Positions 11,233-25,265 of a stretch of 64,000 nucleotides of DNA are shown one piece after another (positions within the stretch are counted from its first letter, which is position 1; every line of letters begins with the position of its first letter). Source of the DNA: Lycorma delicatula. Taxonomy: Eukaryota; Arthropoda; Insecta; Hemiptera; Fulgoridae. The stretch is taken from contig NC_134460.1 of assembly GCF_047948215.1 (NCBI RefSeq), positions 149,414,049 to 149,478,048 of the forward strand, in the 5' to 3' direction. The notes under the pieces are model-generated. The model saw nothing but the letters and a program-made list of their open reading frames with translations, was not told where the DNA came from and did no database searches. A program made the translations under genes and the position numbers.

Positions 11233-12530
11233 CTGAAACATAAATAAATTAACATTACATCAATGAATATCATATTTATTTCAAATTATACTTTTCAGCG
11301 ACTGCATTGTGTGAAAGTACAGGTTCATTGTTGCATTACTAAATTTCAAATTACTTTTTATTTGTACATTCCCAGAGTGTCTTATTTGTAGTCTGCAAAT
11401 AAGACATTTTCTTGCAAGGAAAATTATTATGTCCAATAAGTACAAAGGAAGGTGTGCTAGTTGAGGTGGATGCTGTAGATAAAATATTGGAAAAGAGATA
11501 ACGAAGGAAAATTGAACAGAACTGGTGGTTACATTAGTTACTGGTAGAAATTATCACCATGGATATTGAATACAACATTATGATTCATCGCTTCATAGAC
11601 TAATCTGAATATAAGAATGAACTCAATGAATATGTTCATGATAATTCACGAGCAAAGAGAAATAATTTGGGAACTGATTGTAGGGCTTTTGAAATAAGGA
11701 AAGGTTCATACAACATAAATCAAATTATGTAATAATGATTAATTTAAAAAAAAAAAAACTATGTGTTAATTTTTATAACTGAAATGATTAGTAAAGTTAT
11801 GATCTATATTTTTATATTATTCTATTGAAGAGATAAGAGTTATGGCTAGTGAAAAGTTCTGTCTGGATTTTAGTTCACCTGGTTAAAGGAGCTCATACTT
11901 AAATTTTTAAGGCATTATTTAAGGGGTAAACTTGATGGTATCTTATGTTTTTTGACCTAAAGAATTGAATAAAACAGATTGCAGAACTATAGCTCCTGTA
12001 GTTTTCATGATATCCAATGTAAAACAAAAAAATTTGGTGATGAAAAACATATTTTTTTTAGGTTTGAAGGATAATAACTGTTAAATGACTATTAAATGTG
12101 TAAATTTTATTATGGAAACTTGTAGATAATTTACTTTTGAGAAAATCAATGTCAAAGTGAAACAAAATAACAAAGTGGTTTTTGAACTATGTTTATATGA
12201 ACATTTTTCCTTATTTCAAGCTGTAGAATCTGTTCATAAATTATTTCCCTTTCGTACTGAATCACTCTATAATTATATACAATTATGCTGCTATGCTTAT
12301 TGAAATGTACAGAAAAATAGTATACAAAATTAGAAATTTCCTCAAAAAATACAGATCATAACTTTTAATCATTTCATGTATAAAAATTAACACATTGTTT
12401 TTGAAAATTAAACTGCAAAATACTATTATTGCACAAAATTATGAAACAAAACGTTTTGGAACCATTTAAAATCAGGAACAAAATACATATAATGTGACTA
12501 GAGTGATCAACCCAAAATGGTCATTGGATC
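11233..12530. other. AT-rich intron sequence
   Basis: A perfect short stem-loop (GTCTTATTTG with its complement) lies near 11377-11404. The rest shows nothing recognisable. Confidence 0.5.
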
Positions 12531-14530
12531 TCAGAAACTTTCTAGTTTTATGAGAAATTTTAATGGGGAACCTTCCCTAGAAGGCTCTCCATTAAAAATG
12601 GAGTATTACTATTTTTAAAATCTTCACCCTTTTTCTAATATGGTGGCTTACTTCATTTTTTCAAATGGAAACCTCATGTTTTTATTGCATTTCTGGATAG
12701 AAAATAGTTTTTAAAACATTTTTAATTATAATTTCTTGGGAATATTTCTCTAAATGGAGCTGTGGGTTCACAATTGTAAAATCAAATATGGATCTGTATT
12801 ATTTTAAATGGAAACCTAATGTATTAGTACTTCATTGCCAAACAATATTTTCAAAGTTTGAAAATTAAATGTGGTAGAAAATAAAGTAATGGTAAACTTT
12901 AAATGGTAGTGGTAACTTTTAATGGTAATGGTAAGTAATGATAAGTAATGGTAACATTAAAACTTTGGTAAGTAATGGTAATGGTAAAACAGTGTGGTCT
13001 TAGTTTTATTTATTATGAAGTAGGAATTATAACAGAATTGCAGTGTCAATTATTACAGATTTTGGAAATGGCCACAATTAGTAAAAATGCTTGAAAACAG
13101 TCTCCTGAAAATGTCATTAACAGCTTTATATAATGTGTTGTGATGGATGTTGAACAAACTTCCAACCACTTAGCTGTTATTTCTTATAATGAAGCATACT
13201 GAAATGTGTACAACTGTCTTTTACGTGTCCCCACATAAAATAATCCAATGGAGGATTGTCTTGACTACTCACCGGCCAAGCTATAGGTCCATGGTTAGCA
13301 ATCCATCTAATTTGGTAAAAATTCCTCTACCTTGCCATGGTTGTGTGCTGGAGTTCCATCTCGTTGGAAATACATGTGCATTTGCAAATCTAAAGGCAAG
13401 TCATCAATAGATGGTAGTAGAACATCTTCCAGCAATTGATGATATCAAGCTACCATAAAATTTCCCTCAGAAATGCACGGCCAAAATTTGATTGTTGTTG
13501 TTGATGATAGCGCACCAGCAGTTTATGGAAAATCTCACTTGATTGGGTCATTCTCTGACAATTAATGGATTTTCTTTTTAGTTTCATCACACCAAATAAT
13601 ATTAGAAAAAAGATTAAGATAATTTGCAACATGTTCTGCAATCCAGCTACCGATTTCAAGCCTTCTTACTTCATCACCAGGTATCATAGTGTGAAGAACT
13701 GCAGTTCTTATATGCACAGTAACTATGCTTCTGCAACACACTTGCTATCAAGCCATAAGATACATATGGCAATTGCCCTACTTCATTTACAGAAGCTATA
13801 GGAAATGCTTCAAAGAAGGCCAGAATATTGTCTCAATATTTTTAGTAACAACTCTGTTCTGGCAGTGTAATTTTTTCTGAAACAACCCATTACTTCATAG
13901 ATTTCCAATTAATCTTGCAAACAGTTTAAATTGAGGTGGATGTCTATCAGGACATCGCTGTACATATGTATTTCTCACTGAATTTCTTCTACTTAAAAAA
14001 TAAATTTCCACCACATCCATTTTTTGTTATTAAACTGCATTATTAAAATAAAAACAATTCAAACATCTGATAATTACTTCAAAACAGAATCTTAATGCAA
14101 ATAAAGAGTATTAAAAACTAAGGTATTTATTAACTTCTAGACAATTGATAAAAAGGGGGTTCACATTAACTATCAATAGCTTTGTTAAATTCGAGAAATT
14201 TTGCAACAATGCAAAAAATAGCTGATACTTTTTTAGCATTTAAACTGTATTTATTGGTTTTTTAAGTTTACAATTGTCAGTTTGTAGCTCCTAGTGCTGT
14301 GTTTAGAGAAAAATACCTAACCTAAATGTCTTAAAATAGATATTTTTATTGCTAAAAATGCAATAAAAATATGAGGTTTCCATTTGAAATAATGAAGTTG
14401 GCCACTATGTTGGAAAAAGGATTAAGAGTTCAAAAATGGTGTTTTATATTATTGAAGGAAAAATCTAGAGAAGGTCTCCATTAAAAATTTCTCATAAAAA
14501 TATACCTTATATTATATTATAGTTTCTAAC
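12530..14530 (-). mobile_element. Mariner/IS630-like DNA transposon with inverted ends of about 200 bp
   Basis: The ends (about 12530-12720 and 14340-14530) are inverted copies, for example TTTCAAATGGAAACCTCAT at the left and its complement at the right. The interior, read on the minus strand, carries an old transposase. It has TYVQRCPDRHPPQFKLFARL (helix-turn-helix region, near 13970), IIWCDETKKK (first DDE Asp, near 13600), and a QRDGTPAHNHG block (second Asp, near 13360). A PIAWPVSSQDNPPLDYFMWG block (near 13270) follows. Several frameshifts and stops inactivate it. Confidence 0.8.
12880..12995. repeat. Degenerate GTAATGGTAA-type tandem repeat
   Basis: About ten near-copies of GGTAATGGTAAC/GTAATGGTAA lie within 115 bp. 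The repeat is inside the transposon at 12530-14530. Confidence 0.8.
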
Positions 14531-15420
14531 TTTATATTATGTCTAACTTTTCTGACATTGTCAAACCGCATGAGCCAGATGTAAATTATAAAAAGTTATT
14601 TTTTCATTATTAGTTATTCGACTAGTTTGATGCATTTCATCAATAATTTCTATTTTGTATCTTATATGTTTAATATATTTGTTACATTCAGTATCTTTAA
14701 AAGGTGACAAATTAAATACAGCAGAATTGTATGAAATATATGTTGCAGTATAGTATTACAACTAATTGTATGTACAATAAACATGCCATTTCCATCTTTG
14801 CAGCATTATAAAAAATTCATCGTATAACACCCAGTAACACTACACTATACTCATTTAATGAAAGTTTGTTATAGCACCAGAACATAATAGTTGTTAGTCA
14901 CTGCTCCACTGACCTCCACAATGAAATGTAGGTCTCTGCCTTTCATCCAGATATGCTGGGTTTGTGTTCCAGTCAAACTTGGTATTTTTCACATGCTGCA
15001 AAACTTTATCTCTCATCAGTGGTTATAATTTGGAGGGGGAGGTTAGCCTGTATTTTTTTATAAAGAGGAAATAAATTAATATAGATGGTAAGTTCCTTTA
15101 GAGACAAGTTGTAATGGTTTTAATTTAAACCAATCTTAGTATTTTTATTTCTAATTTTAGTTGGTAGTTTTTATTAGTTTAGTTCTCTACATTACAATAA
15201 GAGAGTAGCAGCATAAGTAAATAAAAAAAATTTCAGGTACTATTTGAAAGTGAGTAATTTTAGATATTTAAAAAAAAAAAATACATTTCCTGCTGTTGAT
15301 CATCGATTAAAATTTTTTTATAGATACAATTTAGATATTATATATGGATGCTAAATAGACATGAATACTGATTACAACAAAAATTCATCGTGCTGATAAA
15401 GTATCTGGAAATCTCTAATG
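14531..15420. other. AT-rich intron sequence
   Basis: No gene or recognised repeat is seen. Confidence 0.5.
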
Positions 15421-16240
15421 GTTTGTTATCTTTTATGACTGCATAGGATCACTTTAGTTAGTACATTATCCAAGACTCTGTGATGAGATTGTTTGGGCCT
15501 TTTGGTCCTAGTACTTTTTCATATGTTTTGATATTTGTGCACTTTTTAGTGTTGAAAATGTTTGTGTTGTGGCTATTTTTCCTGTGAATGTGAAGCGAGC
15601 GTTTTTGTTCTTGATTTTCTTGTTTAATTTTATCTTATTTGTGGTGTCTTCTGGTGTAAGGTAATTTCCTTCAGATTCTCTCTTATTTCTTTGATCCATC
15701 TGTATCCTGTTGTTGTGTTTTTCAAGTCGACATTGAACTCTACTAGCTGTTTCAGAAGTATTGAATGTTGCATCTTCATGATATGTCCAAAGAATAAAAG
15801 TCTCCTCTTATGACTTTGTCAGGCACAATCCACCACTGCCCATCTTCCTAGTACTTTTTATTAATGCAGGTTCTTCCAATTCTTCTTTTAATTGTCTGGA
15901 GTTTTGTCTATCTTTGATTGTTCATTCAGGTGGAATGGTGTTTCTGCTGCTTAAGTGGCTTCTGGTTTTATAACTATGCTGTAGTGTCTTATTTTTGTGT
16001 TTGCTGTTAGGCATTTTTTATTTTAAGTATATCAGGTTAATTTTTGAGCTTTAGCTAGCTTGTTTCTTCTTATTTGTGTTGAGGTTTTTTCGTTTAGGTT
16101 GATTTTATTACTTCTCCGAGGTATTTAAATTGGATTACTATTTTAATTCTATTACTGTTTATCTTTACTTTTTTTAATTTTTTTGGGGCATAATTTCTGT
16201 CTTTTTGAATGATATTTTGAAACAAATTTTATTTGCAATG
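15420..16240 (-). mobile_element. Non-LTR retrotransposon 3' part, family L1a, second copy
   Basis: Minus-strand pieces include an FKYLGE-like motif (near 16130), RRNKLAKAQKL, a KPEAT-AAETPFHLNEQS block (near 15940), then YLTPEDTTNKIKLNKKIKNK. The order matches the plus-strand copy at 6480-6990 and reaches further upstream. It contains frameshifts and stops. Confidence 0.75.
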
Positions 16241-16720
16241 TTTTGAAGTTCTAATATCAGTTTGCTAAACCCTAAAACATTTTTGGGTTCCAGAATCACC
16301 ATGTTGTAACTGATGGAATCTTCTTATAAGTAGTTAAACATTTTATATGTAATAATATTTTATTCTAGTTTGAATTTATTATTCAAATCATATAATTTAA
16401 CTTCACCTTTTTGAACATGAATGTTCAATTGTTTTATAAACTACAGAAATTTTTTTATGTTATTTGTTAAGAACATTTATGTTTTCACACATTGTTAAAA
16501 CTTGGCCTTATAAATTTATGACAAAAGGAAGTTACCCTGTTTGGAATAACTATTAACAGTTGAATTAAGTTGATTCAAATCCTAGAAATTTAAAATTTTT
16601 TTAGATTTTACATTAAATTTGAAAAACGTTTTTTTCATTTTCTAAATAATTTGGTTTAAATATCTATGAAACTTTTTTTTGCCCTACTAAGACATAAAAT
16701 ACAATTTTCCAATCCTATTA
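16241..16720. other. AT-rich intron sequence
   Basis: Nothing recognisable. Confidence 0.45.
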
Positions 16721-17030
16721 GTTAATCCATCTGTCTAGTGGCTAAACTCTTCATCAAAATCAGCTGTTTTTTGAAGTCGAGAGTCCAAGGTATGAGTCCT
16801 TGTAAAGGCAGTTGCTTTACAACTAAAACCTTTGAATACTAACTAGACTATGAATAGTATTCAAAGGTTTGAATACTAGACTGGATTAAAATCCTAGACT
16901 GTGGATGCAAATGTTCTTTGGTGGTTGGGTTTCAATTAACCACTTTGGGAAGGCAATGGCAAACCTACCAGGAAAATTCCAATGGCAAAAACATTGCCGT
17001 AGGGTTGGATACAACTGAATGACTAATTTT
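16720..17030 (+). repeat. SINE family A copy with a different 3' tail
   Basis: It has a tRNA-like head (GTCTAGTGGCTAAACTC) and the shared AAGGCAGTTGC and TTCTTTGGTGGTTGGG blocks. The usual tail is replaced by GGGAAGGCAATGGCAAACC and a GATACAACTGAATGAC end. A hairpin (AACCTTTGAATACT with its complement, about 16826-16870) interrupts the middle. Confidence 0.7.
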
Positions 17031-18839
17031 AGTTTTTTGAGTGGTTAATCTTAATTTTTACGAAATTGTAAATTCCAATTTTATGCTTATCTTTTGTGTT
17101 TTATTTTTTTCAAGTGAATTTTGTACTGACCCTGAAAAAACATATTCCTTGTAAAATAAAAAAAATTTTCTATAAAAATGAAGTTAACATATCTCATACT
17201 TTATATTTGCATTTTATTGAGGTCATTTGGCATTTGGTGTTAATTGTTTTATAATCTATTACTAGAATCTGTGTTATCTTCATTTCGTTTTATTACTTCA
17301 CTCATTTACTTTTAAAAAATGATAAATTATCAAATCCACTTCCTAAACAACTGGATTTTTTTTCAAGTAATATATTTAGAATTTAATTCAGTAATTTCCT
17401 CAATGATATTGCAGATAATCTTGCTGTTAATAGTATTTGCGTAAAAGTGGTTAGAAGACTTATTTATTACATCATAAAATAGTATATTTATTATGTACTG
17501 CATGAAGTAGCCTTGAAAGTATAACATTAAATTTGATTTGTATAAGAGTATTTATTGATAATAAAATCATATGTCAATCTTGATCTTATCTACATCTTGG
17601 CCAACAAAGGAATTTGTACAATCACTATATATAATTAGTCACAACAAAATCACCGGATTAATAAAAATAAAAATGGTTGAACTAAAATTTAACCCTGCAT
17701 TAAAATTTCAAATTCAAAAAAAAGTAGAAAGTTAATGAATAATACAATATATCTTATTATATACAAACAAATTACTAAGTACATTTACAAAAACAAAGAA
17801 ACTTAAATTAGAATTTGAATCTATATTAAAATTTCTGATAAAAATAAAACGGCTAAAACAAATAAAGCAATTAACTCAAAATCTACAAATGAGACACCTG
17901 TCAAAAAGTACACTGCAACATTTATTACTGCACATAAACTAGGAAGATATACTGACAAAACTACCATACGTAATATTTGAAAAAAGAAATCTTATATTTT
18001 AAGTGCACAAACATCTCATCATCAAAGGTATACATTACATACAACTTTACGCTTGCATTTTTATATATATATATATATATATATAAATATATATATATAA
18101 AACAACACTGTTTCATATTACGCAACAAGGCCTTCTGATGGGTTAATTTATTTAATTTTTTTTTGGTTTAAATATTCTTCTGTGCTGATATTCACCAAAA
18201 AATTATACTTAATTTTTTTCTGTTTAGAATATGATCATCAAAAAATATTTTAAATTCCTAGATTTCACTAAAAATTGATTTCACCTTTAATATTTATAAA
18301 AATCCACAAATGATACTTGTTCAAAACACATACAATCATTCCATAAAAATAATATATAGATTTTAGAAATATTTTACATATAATAGTTTGTTATAGCTTG
18401 TCCAAGCTGAGTTGGCACAGATCTGATGAACAGCGTAGCTGTATATCTTGCTGCCTAATGAGCACAGGTTTATAATACTATTTAATTAAAGACAGTATGT
18501 CTTACTGATTAGTGTTTAGGCCAAAGTATATTTATATATGCAGTTTTATAACTGTATATAATATCCCAGCCAAACAAGCACAAGATTGATGTCTACTGTT
18601 TATGCTACACTCTTCACCCTTTATTCTGGGAGTGGCGAACAATCATGTGCTAGCCAAGTCATACATAAGAAAAATTTCTTTATTCAGATTTGTGTAAATA
18701 GTAACCGAATGATGTGTCATTCTAAACATTCAAATGAAACATTAAATTTCTATTCATACAGACCATTCCTCATTCATTCAGAGACTAATTTGTTTTTTAA
18801 ATGATTCCGGTCTAATTTATACTGTATTTGCAGTTGCAT

Positions 18840-18876
<37 letters not shown>

Positions 18877-19289
18877 GTTTTTATATTATAAATTAAATTA
18901 TTACAAACAATAACATGAATCATATGATTTTTGCAGGCAATTATGTTAAGACTCAGGTTTCTTTTTAAAATTTAAATAAATTCTCATTTTTCTGTTACTC
19001 TTTATAAATTCTCAATTTTTTTGTTACTCTTATTTAATGAATTTTTCTAATGTGGTTGGTCGTCTAGTAACAGCCATCAGAGACTTAACATGTTTTAAAA
19101 CTTGTCCAGTTAATTGAGTGTGTCTGTCTCAAGAGTAAGGTTATTATTCAATTATAGCATTCTTTGAGTTTCTGTTCTTGAAAGTAGTTGAAATCTTAAG
19201 TGAAATTGTAAAAGTAATTTATTCACATTAAATTAATAAATTTTTGTCGGCTGTATTCTTATTATAGTGAATTGATTTTATTTTGCATA
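17031..19289. other. AT-rich intron with TA microsatellites
   Basis: TA runs lie at about 18062-18098 and 18842-18874. No gene is recognised. The short open frame at 18586-18804 has no identifiable features. Confidence 0.5.
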
Positions 19290-20410
19290 TTTGTTTAATT
19301 TATGTGGAAAAGACATTCACCACCCCAAGGGAAAGAAATTATACACAATGTTTTCAATTACATGACAGGAGAAGCTGCTGTTGGAATGTTTGTTAGTGAC
19401 CCCAAAACTGTTGTAGAATGTGTTGTGTGTGCCACAGGAGTCTCAAAAAGAACAGTTTATCGAATTACTGGTGAAATAGCTTCAGAAAAATTTCAGTTCT
19501 CCTCACAAAGGAATAAAATACAAAAAGTAAGTAACAAATCTGAACAGTTTTGATTGGAGTGCTATACGACGTAGTGTTAAAATTTTACTTAACTGAGGGC
19601 TGCTTGCCTTCTCTAAGAAAACTTACCACAAAAATAAAAAGTGATGGGATATTTTATGGGCAAAAGAGTAGCTTACCGACACTTTTGTTAAACATGGACT
19701 TCAAATGAAAATAACAGGGTAATTCTTATTGAAAAACATGTTATTCAGTACAAACAGTTTGTGTATTTGAATAAAGAACACTCTAAAGGAGGAGTTTGTT
19801 GATTTGAAGGAGACATAGTTCAAGTTGAAGGAAGACCATTTGTCTAAAAGGGTAATAATTATCCATTTCAATAGTGAAATGGGATTTGTTCCCAACTACT
19901 TGACAGTATGGAAAGCCAAATCCTCTGTGATTATCATTCTCAGATGAACTGCAACATGTTTTTAAAGTGGATAAGAGAAAAATTAATTTAAAAAAAATTT
20001 TAATTAATTAATTTTAAATTTAATTTAATATAATAAAATTTAATTTTTAATTAAATTTAAATTAATTAAAAATTAATTTATTGCCAGTAAACAGTGTCGT
20101 TATTTTAGATAATGTTTCTTATCACAATGCTGAAGAAAGCCGAGCACTGAATTCAGCATCAACAAAAAAATCAATGACTGACTGGCTGCGAACTAATAGC
20201 TTACCATTCCATGAAAATTTGACAAAATTCAGTTGTATGAGACATTTAAAAAAAAACAAAGATTATCTGAAAACATATAAGATAGATAAAATATTGGAGG
20301 AAGGCAGGTTTCCTGTTTTATTCCTAGCCCCATATCATCCTGATTTGAATCCCATTGAGATGATATAGGCACAAAATCACAAACATCTTCAGAAAAAGTA
20401 AGGTTATCAT
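19290..20410 (+). mobile_element. Tc1/IS630-type transposase gene, broken
   Basis: The plus-strand N-terminal piece (19302-19553) has KRTVYRITGEIASEK, a helix-turn-helix-like segment preceded by CATGVS. The C-terminal piece (20081-20371) has VNSVVILDNVSYHNAEESRA, carrying the second DDE Asp, and FLAPYHPDLNPIEMI, carrying the third acidic site. The middle is unreadable and holds an A/T-only block at 19978-20083. The element is inactive. Confidence 0.8.
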
Positions 20411-20599
20411 GTTACTTTAAAAATTACTAGATCACGTAACATGGTAATAAAGCACAGACAAAATAAAAACAGCAATCTTGGAGTATACAAATTAAACAGT
20501 AGTGACTGATCTAAATAACAATCTATTTTGATTTATGTAACTGAAAACTTTGATTCTTATGAACATGCACTTAAATTGCTTAAAATACTTGAATCATGA

Positions 20600-20925
20600 A
20601 AACTATGTACACTACAGCCTATGAGACTGGTCGATGAAGAATTCAAAGTAATGAAGAGGTAGAGGCTATGATTGGAGCATTGGACATTACCAGATAAAAG
20701 CCAAAGGGTTGAGACATATTGAAAATATGACATCCCTCAAGAGTGCCAAGATTCATTGACAGAAGAAATCTATATCATTACAGAAGAAAAAAAGAGGACC
20801 TGGTTACCCTGAATGGATAGATTTCACAATGGATAGATGGTGGATTAACATAGAAGTATGGAATACGGAGGAAGATCATAATGGAGGTCAAGGCTCATCA
20901 TGAGCTGTAATATTAAAAGTGAAGG
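20600..20925 (+). mobile_element. LINE ORF2 3' end remnant
   Basis: The reading near 20620-20910 contains HIENMTSLKSAKIH (usual form GH--R), KRGPGYPEWIDFTMD and EDHNGGQGSS. These follow the order of the conserved C-terminal region of many insect LINEs. No upstream reverse-transcriptase part is present, so the copy is strongly 5' truncated. Confidence 0.6.
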
Positions 20926-22027
20926 ATGAAGTCTTTCTTCTTTTTCCTCTTATTACATCAATTAAACTAAATGAACACTGGATCACAGATACCAAAAAGA
21001 AATACAAGTACTGCTCATAGCACGAGAATTAACATTGCAAATCACCTTATAGAAATGGGACACACAAACAAAAATATTAAACATAAAATGCAGATTTTTT
21101 ACACAGCACACAAAAATCATACTCTAAAATTGACAAACATTCATTCTGACAAAAGCAAAATAGAGTAAACAAAGTTTATTTTGCTTTTCCTGAGTACATT
21201 ATTATACTGAGGATGCTGAATATGTTGTGTGTTATTTTACCGAGTATATTATTTGATAAAATATTTAATGGATCTTCTTACAACTTTAAAATGAATGCCA
21301 TTAACAGGAGCACCATTTACAACACTGAGGAAGTGATAGCTATGTAATTCTGAAATGGTGGCTTTGAAGCATCCATCTACTTACTTCTAGGTATTTAGAA
21401 AGTGAATTAAATAATTTATTATTTTATAAAAATAGTTCATTTTGTTACGCTAACAATAAATTTATCTTCTGGTTTAAGAGTGTACATTTGTAAGAATTGG
21501 TTGATGCTAACATTTTGTTATTGACATTTGTTAAATATTTTTAATTTTTGTTAGTATTTGAGATGCACTGGGCTTTAACTGAAGAGTTTTTTTTCAAATA
21601 GTCTCTTTTAGTAAGATGCTCTGAATCCAGATTTAGCAATTTTTATCTGAACTTTAGTTAAGTATAATATAATGCTTGGATTCACTTATTAATTTTATTT
21701 TTATGTCTTTATTAGTATATAAATAGTTGCTGGCAAAAAGGGAATAAAATATTTTCAGAAGATTACTGGAAAAAAGAGATTGGTTTAAGATGTACGCTAG
21801 TTACCTCTTTAAAACTTCTTGTTTAAAGGACATATAAAGGTGATTTATTTCTTTAGTCCTACTACTTTGGTACATGTTGTATTTATAAATGTTTCTATAT
21901 TTGTGGATGAGGGCATAATTTTGAAATTTGTTGTATAATATTGTTTCACTTCTTTAAAAAAATTATTGTAGTAATTATAGTATTATGTAAGTTTATGGTC
22001 TTAAGTGGTTTCTTGTTTTTTTTTTTC
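20926..22027. other. AT-rich intron sequence
   Basis: Nothing recognisable. A T-run at 22017-22026 is the poly-A tail of the next element. Confidence 0.45.
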
Positions 22028-24150
22028 ATTTACTGGAATTTTTTTTATTAAGTATAATGGTGCTTTTTTTCCTTACTTCCATGGGCTGGACATCCAATTT
22101 AGCAAAACTCAGCCCAGGAAAGTGCACTCTAAGGGGGCCTCCCCACCTACTGGCTGTAAATCCGGCATGGCTGGTCAGCCCCCTGGTTGGATCTTTTCTT
22201 TTTGCCTGGCTCAAATCCCTGAAGAGGAGTAACCGGGCTCGACTATGTTGTTCCCGGGCCCCACCACAGGGACTGGGTCTTGGTCTGTACACTTCAGTGC
22301 CATCTTTGCCTCTAACCACCGGGGAGGAGGAGGAAACCGGGCTGACTATGTCACCCCCAAATACCCACCCAGTGGCCAGGACTCAGTCTTTTTTATTTAT
22401 TTCCCCAACCTAGGATCCCCTGGAGTCTCCAGTCCTTAATTGGAACCGACACACCTAAGCATGCCACCTCTTGTGATTGGGGCTATCCACCCATCCCTAC
22501 TCTACTAATACCTTCTCCTCCTGCCACTGGAGTCCTTGGTTCAGAGTACTTCTGTTGCAATACCCTCCACTTTGCCCCAGTTAGTCAGTGAGACTAACAT
22601 GTATGGTAAAAAATCTTCCAGTTCTAAGTCTATCAGCCCAGCTCTCCTGTGGGGCACCTCCCATTCTGCACATTCAAAAATGGTATGTGATACCGAATCA
22701 CGCTCTGTACAATACATACATGAGGGAGACTCCCTCTTCCTGTTACCATACAAGTACACAAAAATTCCCATGGCCCGACAAAATTTTAATCAGGCCAAAG
22801 AGGAAACATCACCATGTTTTCTGTTGTACCACGCCCTAAGGTCAGGAATCAATTTTCTAGTCCCTTTACACCAGATCTTCACCTATCCTGTCACATATCC
22901 AGTGTCATAGACCTGACCTCTGAGCTACCTCAATTTTCATATTTGACAGCTCGTTCCTTTATTAATAGATTTATAGGGGGTACCCCCTATAAAACATATA
23001 CCGTGTCATAAGAAACTGTACGAAATGTAGGAACCACACTGAGTAGAGCTCTACGGTGTATGCTCTCCAATCTGATTCTATTCCTTCGTACATTAACTGC
23101 CTCTCTCCAAACCAGTGTGGTGTACAATGTTATTGACATAACCGCCAACATAATGGTCCGCCTCTTAGGAGCCCAGGGTGCCACCTGTGATGTCATCAAG
23201 CGTTTCAAAACAATGAGTGTCCTCTCCACTCTTTGACAACACGTCAATATGTGATCACTGAAACACATTGCCTGATCAATCATCACTCCCATGTACTTAA
23301 CCTTAGTGCTGTGTCAAATTTGGTGACTCCCAACTAATAATGTGACAGGATCAATCTTCCTCTGCCCAGTCAATGTAACATACTGGCACTTGTTAGGAGC
23401 CAGTTCCATGCTGTGGTCTTCCAACTAACCAACTATCAAGGCTAATGCTGTGTTACCCTCTGCTGTATCTCTTGCTCTGTTCTGCCTCCTAGGATAACCA
23501 CCAAATCATCAGCATATGCCTGGATACCCAATACCTCATCAAAAACTATATCCCAGAGTAGGGGGCCCAACATGGAACCTTGAGGGACTCCCCCGAAGCA
23601 TCTGAAAACTGAATCTGCCTTCAAGAGTATCTGCCACAATTCACCTCTCATTAAGATATTCTCCAATCTGCTTAGTCAAATAACCACTAATACCTCTACG
23701 AATCAGTGTCGTCATTATTACATGCCAAGGCAAGGACCCAAACGCATTCTTGATGTCCAGCAACACAAGAACTGGAATGCCTCATGTTCTCTATGTGCCC
23801 TTCCTAACATTTTTGGCCCAGTTAATCACACGAGAAACTGCCTGCATAGTCGACCTACCAGGAACAAAACTGTACTGATCCACATGTATGCCTCTTTTTT
23901 CACGGAGTTCATCCATGATCCTAGTCAGCAGTAATCTCTCTACAACCTTGCCCAGGTTGTTAAGCGTACATAGCAGGTGATACCCATCAATCATATCATC
24001 AGTCTTTTCCTTAGGAAGGAAGACCAACCACCCCTCCTTCCAACAGGATGGAAAAGTCCCACCCTCCAACTCCTTGTTATATACATCAAGTAACAACCAT
24101 GGTATCTTGAGAACTAAGCCCTTGAGGATTTTTGCCGGCAATAATAATTA
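22028..24150 (-). mobile_element. R1-like non-LTR retrotransposon, 5' truncated
   Basis: This is the least AT-rich block of the window. On the minus strand the ORF2 order is clear: CWKEGWLVFLPKEKTDD and SFVPGRSTMQAV (24141-23791), GGVPQGSMLGPLLWDIVFDE then the active site AYADDLVVILG (23666-23442). The thumb region MGVMIDQAMCFSDHILTC (23292 on) follows, then a C-terminal zinc motif (CMYC, then H and C before AEW, near 22700). Frameshifts separate the pieces. A T-rich end at about 22017-22060 marks the 3' tail. R1 elements usually target rDNA, but nothing ribosomal flanks this copy. Confidence 0.88.
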
Positions 24151-25089
24151 GGTTTATTAGGAGGCCTGGCAAAGCTAGACTCCTAATTCCCCATAAAGAC
24201 AGTCCAGTTTCAATCATTATTTGGTTAAAAATTAATGTGTGTATTTTAAATCATTAGTTGTAGCAGTCAGAAATTTTATTTATGAGAAAGTTTTTACTTT
24301 GCTGGCCATTACATAGTACAGAATACTATAAATTAAGTTATTAAAATGGATTAAAATTTTGGATATCTGATTTTTTTATTTCTTAATATTTTTAAATTCT
24401 TGAGCACAAAACTAAAAAAAGTGCAGTGCTGCAAAAAGATATAGATGCAATTTTTTGGTGACTATTTTACATAATGTCTCTGAAATATGGTATATCAATT
24501 GCTATCAATTTTTTTTTTTAAATTAGACATCAGAACTGGATAGTTTCCCTTAAAGTCTTTGTATCTTGAGATAATCTACCATGTTCTTATGCACTTATCT
24601 TATGAGATAAGTGTATTTTCATGAAAACTTCATCAGGGATCCTTTGAGGACTGTTAATAAAAGTATAAACATTTTTGAAAACATTCACAGGACATTAAAG
24701 ATTATTAGAAGTAGTGTAAGAAAATTTGAATGATCTTCTTCCATCCCCTACTCCCAAATAAAAAAAAAACAACAAAAAAACGAGTGATCTAAATGTCTTA
24801 AATTTTTGAAATTTTGTGATTGTTTTTAAAACATTTTTTAGTTTGATAATAAAAAGATAGTGAAAAACTTACAGAACCCCAGTGTTACAGAAGGAAAGGA
24901 ATTAAATTCAGTCAGGAAAGTTTCACAACTATATGGCTGGCTTTTTGTTTAAGCGGAAGAATGAAATGTTCAGTTAGAAATAAACAGAATTAATTGGAAC
25001 TTAAGTTGAATGAATAAAATTAAACTACTTTTGAAAAATGAAACATCCACTGACTTTGGATATGTTTAAAAAATAAATACATTAATATA
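24151..25089. other. AT-rich intron sequence
   Basis: Only a short palindrome (CTTATCTTATGAGATAAG, 24596-24613) stands out. Confidence 0.45.
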
Positions 25090-25265
25090 CAGTTCCATTA
25101 ATGGATTTAATGGAATTAATTCACCACAGAAGCTTACAATAAAGCTTGAATGTGGACATATGAGAATGGTAATTTGTAGTCTATGAAGAATTGCATGCAT
25201 GACCGGGATTTGAACCTGGGATCTCTGGATGAAGGTTGTGTTGCTACCACTTCAGCAAGGAGATT
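25090..25265 (-). repeat. SINE family B fragment (tRNA-like)
   Basis: On the minus strand it has GCTGAAGTGGTAGCAAC (A-box-like) and GGTTCAAATCCCGG (B box). A GCATGCAATTCTTCATAGAC body follows. The B-box region matches the copy at 34880-35085. It is not a functional tRNA: no cloverleaf acceptor arm forms. Confidence 0.6.

Noticed and set aside
22057..22910. Plus-strand open frames of 118 and 124 codons
   Set aside because: They are antisense to the R1-like LINE C-terminal region, which reads correctly on the minus strand.
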